From: Pyrocephalus nanus
Taxonomy: Eukaryota; Chordata; Aves; Passeriformes; Tyrannidae
Length of the DNA: 64,000 bases
Reading direction: 5' to 3'
Assembly (NCBI GenBank): GCA_038380795.1
Contig: CM076269.1
Coordinates: forward strand, 5,580,001 to 5,644,000
This document shows positions 50,451 through 60,637 of the stretch, piece by piece (the stretch's first letter is position 1; every line of letters begins with the position of its first letter). The notes beneath the pieces were generated by a model. That model saw nothing but the letters and a program-made list of their open reading frames with translations, had not been told where the DNA came from and made no database searches. A program made the position numbers and the translations under genes.

Positions 50451-51561
50451 GTTGGGATCTGGTTAGCTGGGTGATGCTGAGTATCCATCTCGAAGAAATC
50501 AGGTCTTTCCAAGCAACATAAAGACAGACTTGAAACATCAGCCTTTCCTTCGGCAGCCCTCAGTGTTGCTTCTTCAATCTGAGTGATCCAGTTTTTTATT
50601 CCTAGCAAGAATAAGGAGAGGCTTACCTGCAGTAAGTGAAAGAAAGGGGGATGTGAGTGTATGTGAAGCCTCAACCCCCCCAGAGTGGCTGGATTAATTT
50701 TAATCTGTGTGTTGACAGGCTTTCCCTCTCTTGGCCCTTTGCAGCTCGGGGTAGCAATTTTTTTTTCCAGTGGTTTGAAGAAAGGGACAGAAGTTCACAC
50801 CAGTTTGGAGATGCTGGGGATGTGTTTCTGGTGTGACCCTTTTACCTACTGTGTACTGCAGAGCACCTGTTTCATGGAGATGGAAAACTGTCCCTTGCAG
50901 CCACACTGGTGCTGCCACAAAGTCAGGCTGGGATGTGCCAGGGCTGCATGTCCCAGTGTGCAAAGCAGGGATTAACTGTGGGTCTTGGACTTGAAGGAAG
51001 GAGCTGCTGGGGTGTAGAAATGATAAAGTTGGGCTGAGGGGTGATGCTGTGACCTGGTGTAGATGCAGTGGAGGAATCAACATCCCCCACAGCTGGTGGG
51101 GACACAGAGCTGAGATTCACCCTTCTGTGAAGATTTAGCCTCAGACTATTAAAGTGGTGCCTACTTTGACAATTTTTCTACCTGGCAGTCTTTCACCAAG
51201 TAAAGGGAGAGGTTTAAGTGGTTTGGTTCTCCCTCTGCTCCTCTACATGTGTGAGATACTTCTCCTCCCTTCCCATACTTTAGGTTGCAAATTTTTCTCT
51301 CTGTTTGTTCAACTCCTTCCCAAGATGCAATGAGGGAAAAGGAGCCCTGTGGTGTATTCCTGTGCAGTCTCATTTGAGGTCAAGGGGCAAAATATGTTTA
51401 TGAACCTCTTTGCCAGGCAGATCTGTAGATATCAGCATGTGCATGTGGGGCTGATTTTTCACAGGGATACAGAAGATTCACCCCAACCTGATCCCTAACT
51501 AGAGATTTCTGGATACTTCCAAATGCAAAGACTCTTATCACCAATCTTTTTCTATGTGGGG

Positions 51562-51585
51562 AAAAAAAAAAAAAAAAAAAAAAAA
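51562..51585 (+). repeat. Poly-A tract
   Basis: 24 consecutive A residues; no retroposon body recognised. Confidence 0.9.
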
Positions 51586-51960
51586 GGAAATATTTTTATA
51601 TCAATCAGAGTATATTTCAGTAATTTTCTACCTTCTCTGTCATTTCCTCCTTTGAAGGCCCTCCTTGTATTGCTTCTGGCCCCCAGGCTGAAGGTCCTCA
51701 GCTGGCATTTTTGGCAGAAGTGGACTTTAGTGAACTTGGTGGGTTAGGTGGGCATGGGCTGCTGAACTGCTGAATGCAGAAAACTCAGCAGTAGGGACTT
51801 CCTGGACATGTTTGGCATGATCAGATGCTAACATGGAAAACCTGGACTCAGTAACCTCATCATGAGTTCCTAAATCATTGTGGGTCAGGCTGTTTATTTA
51901 GTTTCTTGCACTGATGCACCTGCTTTTGGAAAATATTATTCCCTCCCATATATCTCTCTC

Positions 51961-52034
51961 TCCTCCCTCCCCCCCCAAAAAAAAAACAAAAAAAACCCCA
52001 CACCCAAACAACAACCCCCCCCAAAAAAAAAACA
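51961..52034 (+). repeat. C/A-rich low-complexity tract
   Basis: Runs of C alternate with runs of A for about 75 bp, including two A-runs of ten and C-runs of eight or nine. The Gly/Phe/Val-rich reverse ORF across it is artefactual. Confidence 0.85.
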
Positions 52035-53600
52035 AATGTAAAAATCCTTCCTTCTATTTTCAAGGGATTTGGGGAAGAATGAAGTGATTTAGCAGGCTTG
52101 TTTTCACAGGAATATTTTTCCTTGTGTGGTAGGCACAGTTACCAAGCTGTTCTATACACACTGCCATGTGCCAGAGCATAATTGCCTTCCACATGCATCG
52201 GCCTTTGGCTAATGTGTTTTTTATGGCAACCAGGAGAGCTGGCTTTGGTGAGTTTCAAAAGTGCACCTGGTGGTTTATGGCTTGAAATCGTTGTGTTCCT
52301 CTGAGTCATGTAAGTGTATGTATCTCTTTTCATGTCAGATTGCTGAAGAACGGTACTAAAAAAAAGAGCTTATAGCAAGCCAGAGTTAATCAGTTGAGTG
52401 TTAAGCTGTGTATGACCTTGCCTAGTGGGCTTCAAACCCACGTGGGGTGGGATGAATTATGAACAGAGAGCAGGAGACAAAGTTTTGGAACTGCAAGCCC
52501 AAAACTAAGGTCCTAAAGTCAGAGAACAGCACCTAAACCAGTGTGTGTTTAAGACGTTTTCCACTCATCTGAGGAGCAGAAAAGAGGGAGATTTGTTCTC
52601 CAAAGTTTCACGGGGGCTCAGCTCTGCACATGGGGTGCCTGGGAAAAGCCTTTATTGAAATACAGGCCTTTTTTGGTGTGGACTTTGAGACACCTGCATT
52701 TGAAAAGCCAAGTCAACAAACTCGAGCTGTCCAACATCTGAACACTGCAGGGATGGATATTGGCACTTGGCTCCGTCGGTTTCCAAATTGGGAATTTCAT
52801 TTATCTGTCACTATCTGTCACCATCATTCCCACTGACCCCCCCTGCACTGGGAGCTCTTGGTGTACAGACTGCAAACTGATCTTTGCAAGCTGGGAGCTG
52901 GCAGCACAGGGCTGGAAAAAAAGGTTGAACTGTAGGGAGCACTGAAGGTCTGAGCCTTGGATATGGAAAGAAGAGAAATAATATCAAAGGAAATCACATA
53001 AGTGGAAAAAGAGCCCCCTGGGGCAGTCCAGGCAGCAGCAGGTCTGTCTTGTTCATGTTTTCAGAGAAGTTAGGTCAGCCAAGCTTGATAACGAGGTAAT
53101 ACAGAGAAATCCATCACTGAGCCTTGGGGGACTTGTAGATGCGGTCCTCATCAGAATAAACGAATTTAGATGCTGCTCGACAGAAGCAACAAGAACGATT
53201 ATGTATCGCAAAACCAACAGATCATCTGGAAAGGTCTGGGATCAACATCGGCTGGACTGAAGCTGAACCCTCTGCCCTGCCCAAGGGTTTTGCTTCCCCG
53301 GGCTTTGCCCTCAGCTAAACCCCCGCGCCGGGAGATGCTGCGGCAGGAGCAGCTCCCTTGGGCGTGGACATGACCAGTGCCAGGGCAGAAGCAGCGGTCG
53401 CACCCCGCAGTGCTCCGGGGTTTGGTCTCCCTGCCCTCTGCTACACCCCCCGGCAAATAACGGTCTCGGAGGATGGGCAGGGAACGAATTTTTCCCTGTA
53501 GGGGAAAAAAAAAAGTGCCTGGTCGTTGCGGCCAGTTTTGCAGTTTGCAGGGGGCTCCGACTAGGGCAGGGGCACAGGGAGATCGGGGGGTGAGGGATGG

Positions 53601-56600
53601 AGACAAAGTTCGGCCGTGGGGATCACCTGCTAAAGCCATCAGCAGGGCATCAAACACCCACCCAACACGCCTGGATCAAACGCCTCATTAAGACAGGCAG
53701 GAAAGACAGGGAAAATCAATTTAAAGGAGAAAAAAAAATATGATCATGATCGGCAGACGGCCTTTATTTTTTTTCTTCTCTACTATTGAGACTTTTTGGA
53801 GACTTTCTCCACTCCACCAGCACATAGCCCCACTCATGTTTGATTCCTCAGTTTAATGTGAAATGTAAAGCAGAGTCGGGTTCAAACGGGAGGCGAGGCT
53901 GTCTGTAAGGAAATACTGCAGAGAGGAGAGCGGAAAAATTAAAAATCTGCCCAAGGAAAAATGCTTCCCTCCTAGCCCTGCACGCCAGGGATCGGCGGGG
54001 CGATGACACGACAATCTTTTCGGGTAGATCAATAGGGATTCTCTTTCGGAAGACCACATCATTTCTTACCCCGGCGCACATTAAAACACACCCCTCGCTC
54101 CGTGTGTGGATGCACAGGCGGGAGTGTGTGTGTGAGTGCACCGTGTCTGGGATCCGACCATCTGGTTTGTTTCTGTCCAGAGTTTCCCTTTTCTAAATCG
54201 TTTCGGGACGGGTCTAGTTTAGGTACTTTTTCTCGTTTTGATTCGTTTCTGCAGCCAGTCTTGCGTGGCAAAGCCGAGGCTATGACTGCCTCGGCGAACA
54301 GGAGCCGTTCGGAGATGGAGGGAGCAAGACTTATTCACTGTCTTTTCATTTTGGGTCGTTTCCGACTTCAATGGGAACAATATTGTGACTTGAAACAGGC
54401 AGGAATCGTGTCGATGGTGGCTGATCGGGACTTGCTATTTCTCGAGCTGCGGCGCTCTGGAAGCGCGATGCTGAGGGGGAAAGCCAGGTCCAGGCGGGAG
54501 CAGGACAAGCCACCGGCCGCATCCCATCAGCATCCACATCGGATCAACCCTTCTCGTCTCCCCTCTACATTTTCGGCCTCATCGCGGTCCCAATGACCAT
54601 GAATATAGCAGCAAACGTCTCCACCCGAGCCCCCCGTTGCTGGGGGCTCCCCCCGTGGTCTGGCCCACCCTTCCAGACAGGGAGGGAGCCGGCAGCGGGG
54701 GCAGGGCGGGTGTGGGGGATACTGGGAGGGGGCAGGCAGCAGACACCCACCTCTGTTTCACTTCGAGCCGTGCGAGAACAGCCTCTAGACAGAGCGATCG
54801 GGAGACCGGGAGCCGCGGGGGCGGCTGAGCATCTTCCCCCCTTGGAGCATCCCCCGGGCGGTGTCCTCTGCCCTCGTCCACTCGCAGCGAGTCATTTTGC
54901 TGCCCCCTCCCTGCCCTCCCCTTCACCGCCCTGCAGAGGCACAAGGCGCAGCTCCTGGCGGTTCCTCGCTGCCATGAAATGCACCAAGTAGAAATTCAAT
55001 CGCCCCGTTGTGTGTGTGGTCGAAATCTCTGGCAGCTGCTTCGGAATTTTTTATGACACTTTCGTTTATGTAGGGGAGGCATAACTATTATTTTACTTAA
55101 TAAAAATGGAAAGCAGCTCGGTTCTTTTCCCTCTCCGCTCTCTTCCATTTGTTCTTCCCATCGTCTTTCCACCGGGCTGATGAATGGAGAGTTTAAACAA
55201 TGTCGGTAGGAAAGATGCGGCACCTCCGAAGCGTTTCTCCGTGCTAGCTAATTATATATATAGGGGAAAAAATATATATCAGAAATAAAAGAATATATAT
55301 ATGTCTAGTTAAATATATACATACACGTATGAAGGGGAGATGTATGCGAATGTGTTGCAAACGCAGGTTAATAGCATTGAAGTGTAAAAGTGAAAGCTCA
55401 GGAAAGCTCCCCCAAAACTGACACGCGCCCACGGGACAGAATTCCCACCTTCCCGAGAAACTCTCAGCACACTTATTCATCTATTTTCCCCCCTCCGGTC
55501 GAGAAATTCTCCTCGATGGCCACGCTGGCGGTGAGGGAAGAGGATGTGACCGGCACCGCGCAGAGGCTCCGGCTCTGCAATCGCTGCTTCCACTGGAGAT
55601 GCGCGGGCGATGTCCGCTTCTGCCCTCTCCTCGGGGTCCCCCCGAATTCGCCGAGCCTGTGCACCGAGTCGTTAGGGCTTGAGTAATTGTGACCGGCATT
55701 TGGAAGCGGGGCCGCGCAGCTGTTTGGCCCGGCTCCCCGGTATTAGTGCTGGAGATTTTATCGCCAAATGCTCGCACCTGTTAACGGCAGAGACTGGCAA
55801 TTCATCACCGAGGATTCTCACACTGCCGAACGCGGCCCTGACGGGGGGACATCTCCTCATGGTACCCCCTTGGAGGAACCTATCCCCTTCCTCCGTCCCC
55901 AAGCATCCTCCCCCGGGAAAGCGGTTACGTGTTTCCAGAGCCTCCCCAGGGGGAGAAAAAAAACACACAACAAGAACAAACCAAACCAAAACTAACGTTG
56001 CGAGCGTGGTTCGGCGTGTCCGCGGCAGAGATGAGAACAACCTGCTGCCACTGCCACCCACGGGATGTGGGATGGGCGGTTTCAGCAGTGGACGTGTCCC
56101 CCGAACTGCAGCAGGGCGGCTGCAAGCAGGGCAAGCGGGGCTGTGCCACACGCGGAGGCACTTCTGTGACTCTGAGGGGCCTTGGGGGACTCTTTTCAGG
56201 GAAATCCTCAGCTTCGCCTGCAGCCCGCGGCAAGGTGGGTGGGTGTACGCTGCCCGCTACCTCCTGCCTGCCAGCCGCTGGGGAGGGGAGGCAGGAGGGC
56301 GGCAGACAGGCGATCCCGAGGCCGCAGGATACTCCACTTTCCCAAGGATTCCTGGGGCCTGGACGAGACGCGGGTGGGCCGCCTCGGAAAGTGGTACCCG
56401 GCCGAGCCAGCCCCGCCAGGAGGAGGTGCGGGACTCGGGTGCCGTCCCAGCACCCCGAGGACACACGCAGCCTTTGCTTTGGTTATTTCTCGCGTGGGGA
56501 GAGGGTTGACTGAGCTCTACCGCTCGCCCTCCGGCCCGCACCTGCCGGGTGGCAGCATCCCTTCCGCGGGTGCGGGCCGTGGGAGCCCTCGGGCGAGGCG

Positions 56601-57082
56601 GGTTTCTAGGCAGGGTGTCCCGGGCTCGGTGACGCGTGGGTGACGTGAGCGCGTCGAGAAGGGGAGCGAGGATCCCCAAATTCAGACGACCCCTCAAAGG
56701 GGCCGAGGGTTCGGTCCTGGCGGAATGAGGATTCCTGTCGGTGAGACCGCTCGAGGTTTGCAGCTCAGGGCCCAGACTCGGGGATGGGCAGCCCTCGAGG
56801 GAAGAAAGGGACCCTCCGCGGACCCCCGGCCTGTCGCATCCCGCAGGAGTGGGCTCTGTGAGCCTCCAGCACCGCGGGGCTCTAGGAGCGGGGAGGAGCT
56901 TTACCCAGCGCCGACCCCCTCTCCTGCAGCAATCGACTCCAGACGAAGCCGGGGGCAACCGAGCGCCAGGGGAATGGGCAGCGCCTTTCCTCGAAAGCAT
57001 CCCGGGCGGGGAACACGCTCCCCGGGGACCGGGCTGGGCCAGGCAGCCCCTCTCCGTGCACCGAGGGGGCTGCAGCGGGCGC
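53601..57082. promoter_or_regulatory. FOXD2: FOXD2 upstream CpG-rich domain
   Basis: CpG frequency rises from about 53.2 kb and stays high to the gene, with an AT-rich island at 55.25-55.33 kb. Multiple long ORFs on both strands (for example 56257-57594 -, 445 codons, and 55679-56509 +, 276 codons) are low-complexity Gly/Pro/Arg-rich and follow from GC content. The human locus has a lncRNA (FOXD2-AS1) near FOXD2; nothing here proves or excludes a counterpart. A palindromic SOX-type site lies at 54377-54386. Confidence 0.5.
55249..55325. repeat. AT-rich (TA)n-type tract
   Basis: Several ATATATAT clusters within 75 bp, isolated in the GC-rich FOXD2 upstream domain. Confidence 0.8.
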
Positions 57083-57088
57083 CACGTG
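57083..57088 (+). promoter_or_regulatory. FOXD2: E-box in FOXD2 core promoter
   Basis: Perfect CACGTG palindrome 16 bp before the TATA box, the kind bound by USF/MYC-type bHLH factors. CpG-containing, so potentially methylation sensitive. Confidence 0.45.
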
Positions 57089-57103
57089 ATGCCGGGGCGG
57101 CCG

Positions 57104-57110
57104 TATAAAG
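57104..57110 (+). promoter_or_regulatory. FOXD2: FOXD2 TATA box
   Basis: TATAAAG in GGCCGTATAAAGGCC within a GC-rich island predicts a transcription start near 57135. Confidence 0.65.
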
Positions 57111-57134
57111 GCCTGGGGAGCGCTGGCAGCAGGC

Positions 57135-57669
57135 GCAGTGTGGGAGCGTTTCCACCGGGTCCCAGCTCGGGAGGGGTGGGGAGGGGGGAGCCGCCTTCCC
57201 CACTTCTGCCCTCCCCCCTCCCTTTTTCCCTGCCCCTCCCTCCTCCCTCCCCCCCCCCCCCCCAGCTAGGCACGGAGCCGCCGCAAAACCCACTTTTTTT
57301 TTTTTTTTCCTTTCTTTCTTTCTTTCTTTTTTTTTTTTTTTCCCCTGTTTCTCTCCTTTTATTATCATTATCACCATTATTTATTATCGCTGCTCCCAAG
57401 CTCCCTGCCCAGCCCACGGGCGCCCCGTTCCCCCCGCCCCCCGCCCCGCGCCCCCTCCGCCGCCCCTCCCTCCGCAGCCACCACCCCGCAGCCGCCACCG
57501 CGGCCCCGCCAGCAGCGGCGCGGCGAGCGGGGCGCGGAGCGGAGCGGCGGCGCCGGGGCGCGGAGTCCCAGCGGCGGCCGCAGCCCTCCGGCACGGCCCC
57601 GGGCCCATCCCGGGAGCCGCCGCTAGGTGGGGGGGGGAGCCCGGCCCCGGCCGCCCCGGCCGCACAACA
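57135..57669 (+). other. FOXD2: FOXD2 5' untranslated region (start inferred)
   Basis: About 535 bp with no ATG at all before the FOXD2 start. It contains a C-run of 15 (57249-57263), a T/CTTT tract (57294-57341) and very GC-rich DNA next to the start codon. Strong structure is likely. Confidence 0.5.
57249..57341 (+). repeat. C-run and T/CTTT tract in FOXD2 leader
   Basis: Fifteen C, then a 48-bp T-rich tract with CTTT units. A homopyrimidine segment such as this can form non-B DNA and is prone to sequencing gaps. Confidence 0.85.
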
Positions 57670-59001
57670 ATGACTTTGGGCAGCAGCGGCGGCGGCGGCT
57701 GCGGGATCATGTCCGAGCGCTCCCCGGAGGAAGAGCCGCTCTCCGAGGTGGAGGACGCGGATATCGACGTGGTGGGCCCGCCCCAGGATGGGGGCAAGTA
57801 CAGCGAGGAGGAGGACGACGACGAGGACGAGGAGGAGGACGAGGAGGACGGCGGCGATCCGCTGGGGCTGGCGCTGCCGCGGAGCGGGGCCGCCAAGGCG
57901 CGCATGGGGGGGTCCCCGGAGCGCCTGTCCCCCGCCGGCGGCTCCGAGCCCGCCTGCGCCCGCGGCGCCGCGCCTGGGGACAAGGCGCCCGCGGGCGGCG
58001 GCGGCGGCGCGGGGGGAAAGAACCCGCTGGTGAAGCCGCCCTACTCCTACATCGCCCTCATCACCATGGCCATCCTACAGAGCCCCAAGAAGCGGCTGAC
58101 GCTGAGCGAGATCTGCGAGTTCATCAGCGGGCGCTTTCCGTACTACCGGGAGAAGTTCCCCGCCTGGCAGAACAGCATCCGCCACAACCTCTCCCTCAAC
58201 GACTGCTTCGTCAAGATCCCCCGGGAGCCCGGCAACCCGGGCAAGGGCAACTACTGGACGCTGGACCCCGAGTCCGCCGACATGTTCGACAACGGGAGCT
58301 TCCTGCGCCGGAGGAAGCGCTTCAAGAGGCAGCAGCAGCTGCACCCGCCGCACCCCGAGCTGCTGCTGCGGGCCGGGGCCGCCGACCCCGCCGCCTTCCT
58401 GCCCGGCTTCGCCTACGGACCCTACGGCTACAACTACGGCCTGCAGCTCCAGGGCTACCCCCACCACCACCACCACCACCCCGGCGGCGGAGGCGGCGGC
58501 GCCGCGGGCGCCTTCCCCTTCCCGGCGCCTCACTGCCCGTTACCGGCTCCGCCGCCTCCCGCCGCCGCCTCCGTCTTCTCCGCCGCCTCGGGGCTGCCCT
58601 CCTTCCTGGGCGGCGAGCTGAACTGCAGGAAGTCCTTCTACCACCCTCAGCTGAGCCCCACCGCCCTGCCCGCCGCCCTCCTCCAGACCCTCAAGCCGGA
58701 CCCCTCGCCCGCCGGCGGCGGCGGCGGCAGCGGCGGCACCAACCACCCCTCCCGGCCCTCTTTTTCCATAGACAACATCATCGGGGGGGCCGTGCCCCCG
58801 CCACCCAGCACCAACCCCAGCGTTGCGCCCGCCGCGCCCTACCCTGCCGGCCAGGCGGGCCCCCCGGCACAGGTCCTGGCCGTGCTCAGCCCCGCCTTGG
58901 CCCCGGCACAGCCCCAGGTCAGCCTGGCACACGAGCCGCTCCTCCAGCCGGCCCAGAACTTTTCCAGTAAAATCACAACCCTCAGCAGCTGTCATTTTTA
59001 A
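57670..59001 (+). CDS. FOXD2: Forkhead box protein D2
   Basis: Intronless nuclear transcription factor of 443 aa (human 495). The N-terminus has [20 protein letters not shown], then the FOXD-type DADIDVVG (29-36) and an acidic block (46-61). The forkhead domain spans about 122-216 with [26 protein letters not shown] from Trp166, and a basic RRRKRFKR (213-220). Six His (265-270) and Gly runs follow. FSIDNIIGG (365-373) is the eh1-like Groucho-interaction motif. [13 protein letters not shown] (312-324), the [12 protein letters not shown] region and the CHF ending match FOXD2, not FOXD1 or FOXD3, in agreement with synteny. The first ATG has A at -3; Met14 is a second possible start, but residues 1-4 (MTLG) match the human start. 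FOXD2 acts in mesenchymal, kidney and craniofacial development. Confidence 0.96.
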   Translation: MTLGSSGGGGCGIMSERSPEEEPLSEVEDADIDVVGPPQDGGKYSEEEDDDEDEEEDEEDGGDPLGLALPRSGAAKARMGGSPERLSPAGGSEPACARGAAPGDKAPAGGGGGAGGKNPLVKPPYSYIALITMAILQSPKKRLTLSEICEFISGRFPYYREKFPAWQNSIRHNLSLNDCFVKIPREPGNPGKGNYWTLDPESADMFDNGSFLRRRKRFKRQQQLHPPHPELLLRAGAADPAAFLPGFAYGPYGYNYGLQLQGYPHHHHHHPGGGGGGAAGAFPFPAPHCPLPAPPPPAAASVFSAASGLPSFLGGELNCRKSFYHPQLSPTALPAALLQTLKPDPSPAGGGGGSGGTNHPSRPSFSIDNIIGGAVPPPPSTNPSVAPAAPYPAGQAGPPAQVLAVLSPALAPAQPQVSLAHEPLLQPAQNFSSKITTLSSCHF

Positions 59002-60105
59002 AGTGTGCGGGGGACTGGGGAAGGGGAGGGGAGGGGGGGAGAGTCGCGAAGCAAACGGCCCCTTTCCAGCTCTCCCCCCCCCTTCCTCCGAAACTGCTCC
59101 CGTTCCCTCTCCCCGTGTCCCCCCCCCTCCCCCCCGATCTCCTTCTGTTGTGTTTTAAGGTAGGAAATATTTTTTTTTTTATTTTTTACTTTACTTCCAG
59201 GCTCAGTGGCATCCAGATCTATTTGTCTCTCTTTGCTCGGGGAAAAAAAAAAAAATCAATAAATCGGGAGGGCGGGAGGAGGGAAAGAATAACACGATTT
59301 GGTCCCACAAACGCCAAAGCGTATTTATAAAGTGGCCGTAACATAAGCTGGGACCTGGGCTGGTTGAACACTCAACGTCTTGCGAAGAGTGAAGGAGGGG
59401 CATGTTAAGAACGAAATGGTCTAAGAGTGGGAAACGTTTCCTTTGAGAGGTGCGGGTTTTCCGCGGGGGTCTCCCAAATCACCTGGGAAATCGGCCAGGG
59501 GAGTTGCGGATGCCCCTGGTCGCAGAGAACCCGTTTTTGTTCTTGCAAGTCTCTCTCCCGGGTGGTTTTGCCATGTGTGTCTGTCTCTCCCCTGCTCTCA
59601 AAGAAAATGTTTCAATGGTTCGATCTTATTTTTAGTTTCTTTGAAGCTTCGGGTTTGGTTTTAAAAGGCACTGTTTAAGGTTACTTTATTTTTAAGAAGA
59701 AGAAAAGTCGGTGAAACTCAGGACCGTGGTTTATTTTTTTGCCTTTTTTTTTTTTTTTTCCTTTTTCTTTTTTTCGTCCCCCAGTGAGACAGTCAAATGC
59801 ACGTTTAAAAGAAAATCCGATCCGTCAGGAAGTTTGGAAAATTCCCATACTACTTTTTTTTTTTTTTTTTTTTTTTTTTATCCCAGTTTTCCCACCCCCT
59901 CCATGCGTGGGTTTTTTGGTGTATTGGTAATTATTTGTATATAGATTATTCGGGAGCTAATGAGCAGAGTCCAGTTAACTCTTCACTGGTTGTGCATCCG
60001 TCATATCTATTTTATTGAGAGAATCTGTGAATAATTTGATGTGGAAAAGGCAACAGAATTTTGTCCACCGTTGGTGTAAATTAATAAATGTTTGTGACCT
60101 GGTTT
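59002..60105 (+). other. FOXD2: FOXD2 3' untranslated region
   Basis: It begins with a G-rich stretch (59009-59039) that fits a G-quadruplex. T-rich tracts at 59743-59776 and 59852-59879 follow, and it closes with AATAAA at 60083-60088. A shorter form could end after AATAAA at 59258-59263. The A-run starting at 60106 lies where cleavage would be expected. Confidence 0.6.
60083..60088 (+). terminator. FOXD2: FOXD2 poly(A) signal (distal)
   Basis: AATAAA followed by TGTTTGTGACCTGGTTT, a good downstream U/GU element. A weaker alternative lies at 59258-59263. Confidence 0.5.
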
Positions 60106-60123
60106 AAAAAAAAAAAAAAAAAA
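60106..60123 (+). repeat. A18 tract just after FOXD2 poly(A) signal
   Basis: Eighteen A residues begin 18 bp after the end of the AATAAA at 60083-60088. Confidence 0.85.
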
Positions 60124-60414
60124 GTAATAATCATCCAAATCGTTCTTTGCTATGTCCTTTGTCACGCTGAGAGCCGAGAGTCCCGCTCGGGCCTCGGGGA
60201 AGCGAGTGGCTCGGGCCGGCGACACTCGGGTGCTCGGCAGGGGCTGAGCGGCCCCTCCGCGGCCGGGGCTGCTCCGCGCTGCCTCCCTGCCCTCCCCTGC
60301 GGGCTGCCCGCTGTGGGTCCACGGGCCTGCTAGGGAAAGGATCCCCGGATATATATTTTATTTTTTGTTAATTTTATTTTTTTTTTTTAAATCTCTCTGA
60401 TTTTGGTGACTGCG

Positions 60415-60417
<3 letters not shown>

Positions 60418-60445
<28 letters not shown>
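60418..60445 (+). repeat. Poly-A tract
   Basis: 28 consecutive A residues downstream of FOXD2. Confidence 0.9.
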
Positions 60446-60523
60446 GACAACCCAAAAAACAAAACCCTGCGTGTTTCCAGGGGGAAAGAGGTGGGGGCCG
60501 AGAGAAAGGTTGTCCTTTATTCT

Positions 60524-60637
60524 CCCCCCCCCCCCCCCCCGCTCCCCTCCGCCGCCCCTCCACCTCCTTTTATTTTGTTTGGAAAAGTTGACACATGAGA
60601 AAATAAGTTGGAGGGTTCCCCCCCCCCCCCCCCCCCC
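60524..60637 (+). repeat. Pair of long poly-C runs
   Basis: C17 at 60524-60540 and C20 at 60618-60637, separated by 77 bp. The opposite strand is G-quadruplex-prone. Confidence 0.9.

Larger units (their letters stand above)
42961..53600. other. Spacer between FOXE3 and FOXD2
   Basis: No recognised gene. The content is: AT-rich unique stretches just after FOXE3 (43.0-43.3 kb), a minus-strand terminal-exon candidate at 45.44-45.92 kb, CTCF-like motifs at 47951 and 50258, homeobox/SOX-site-rich stretches at 48.18-48.34 and 50.19-50.45 kb, a poly-A run at 51562-51585 and a C/A-rich tract at 51.96-52.03 kb. Confidence 0.55.

Noticed and set aside
52255..52275. CTCF-like CACCTGGTGG
   Set aside because: On the reverse strand the end of the core (GGC) is missing, so it is a poor match.
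56257..57594. 445-codon minus-strand ORF across the FOXD2 promoter and leader
   Set aside because: Gly/Arg/Pro-rich and containing Lys runs from the T-tract; it follows from high GC and overlaps promoter elements. No domain is recognisable.
57627..58970. 447-codon + strand ORF overlapping FOXD2 in another frame
   Set aside because: Arg/Gly/Pro-rich shadow; the FOXD2 frame alone has the forkhead domain and conserved ends.
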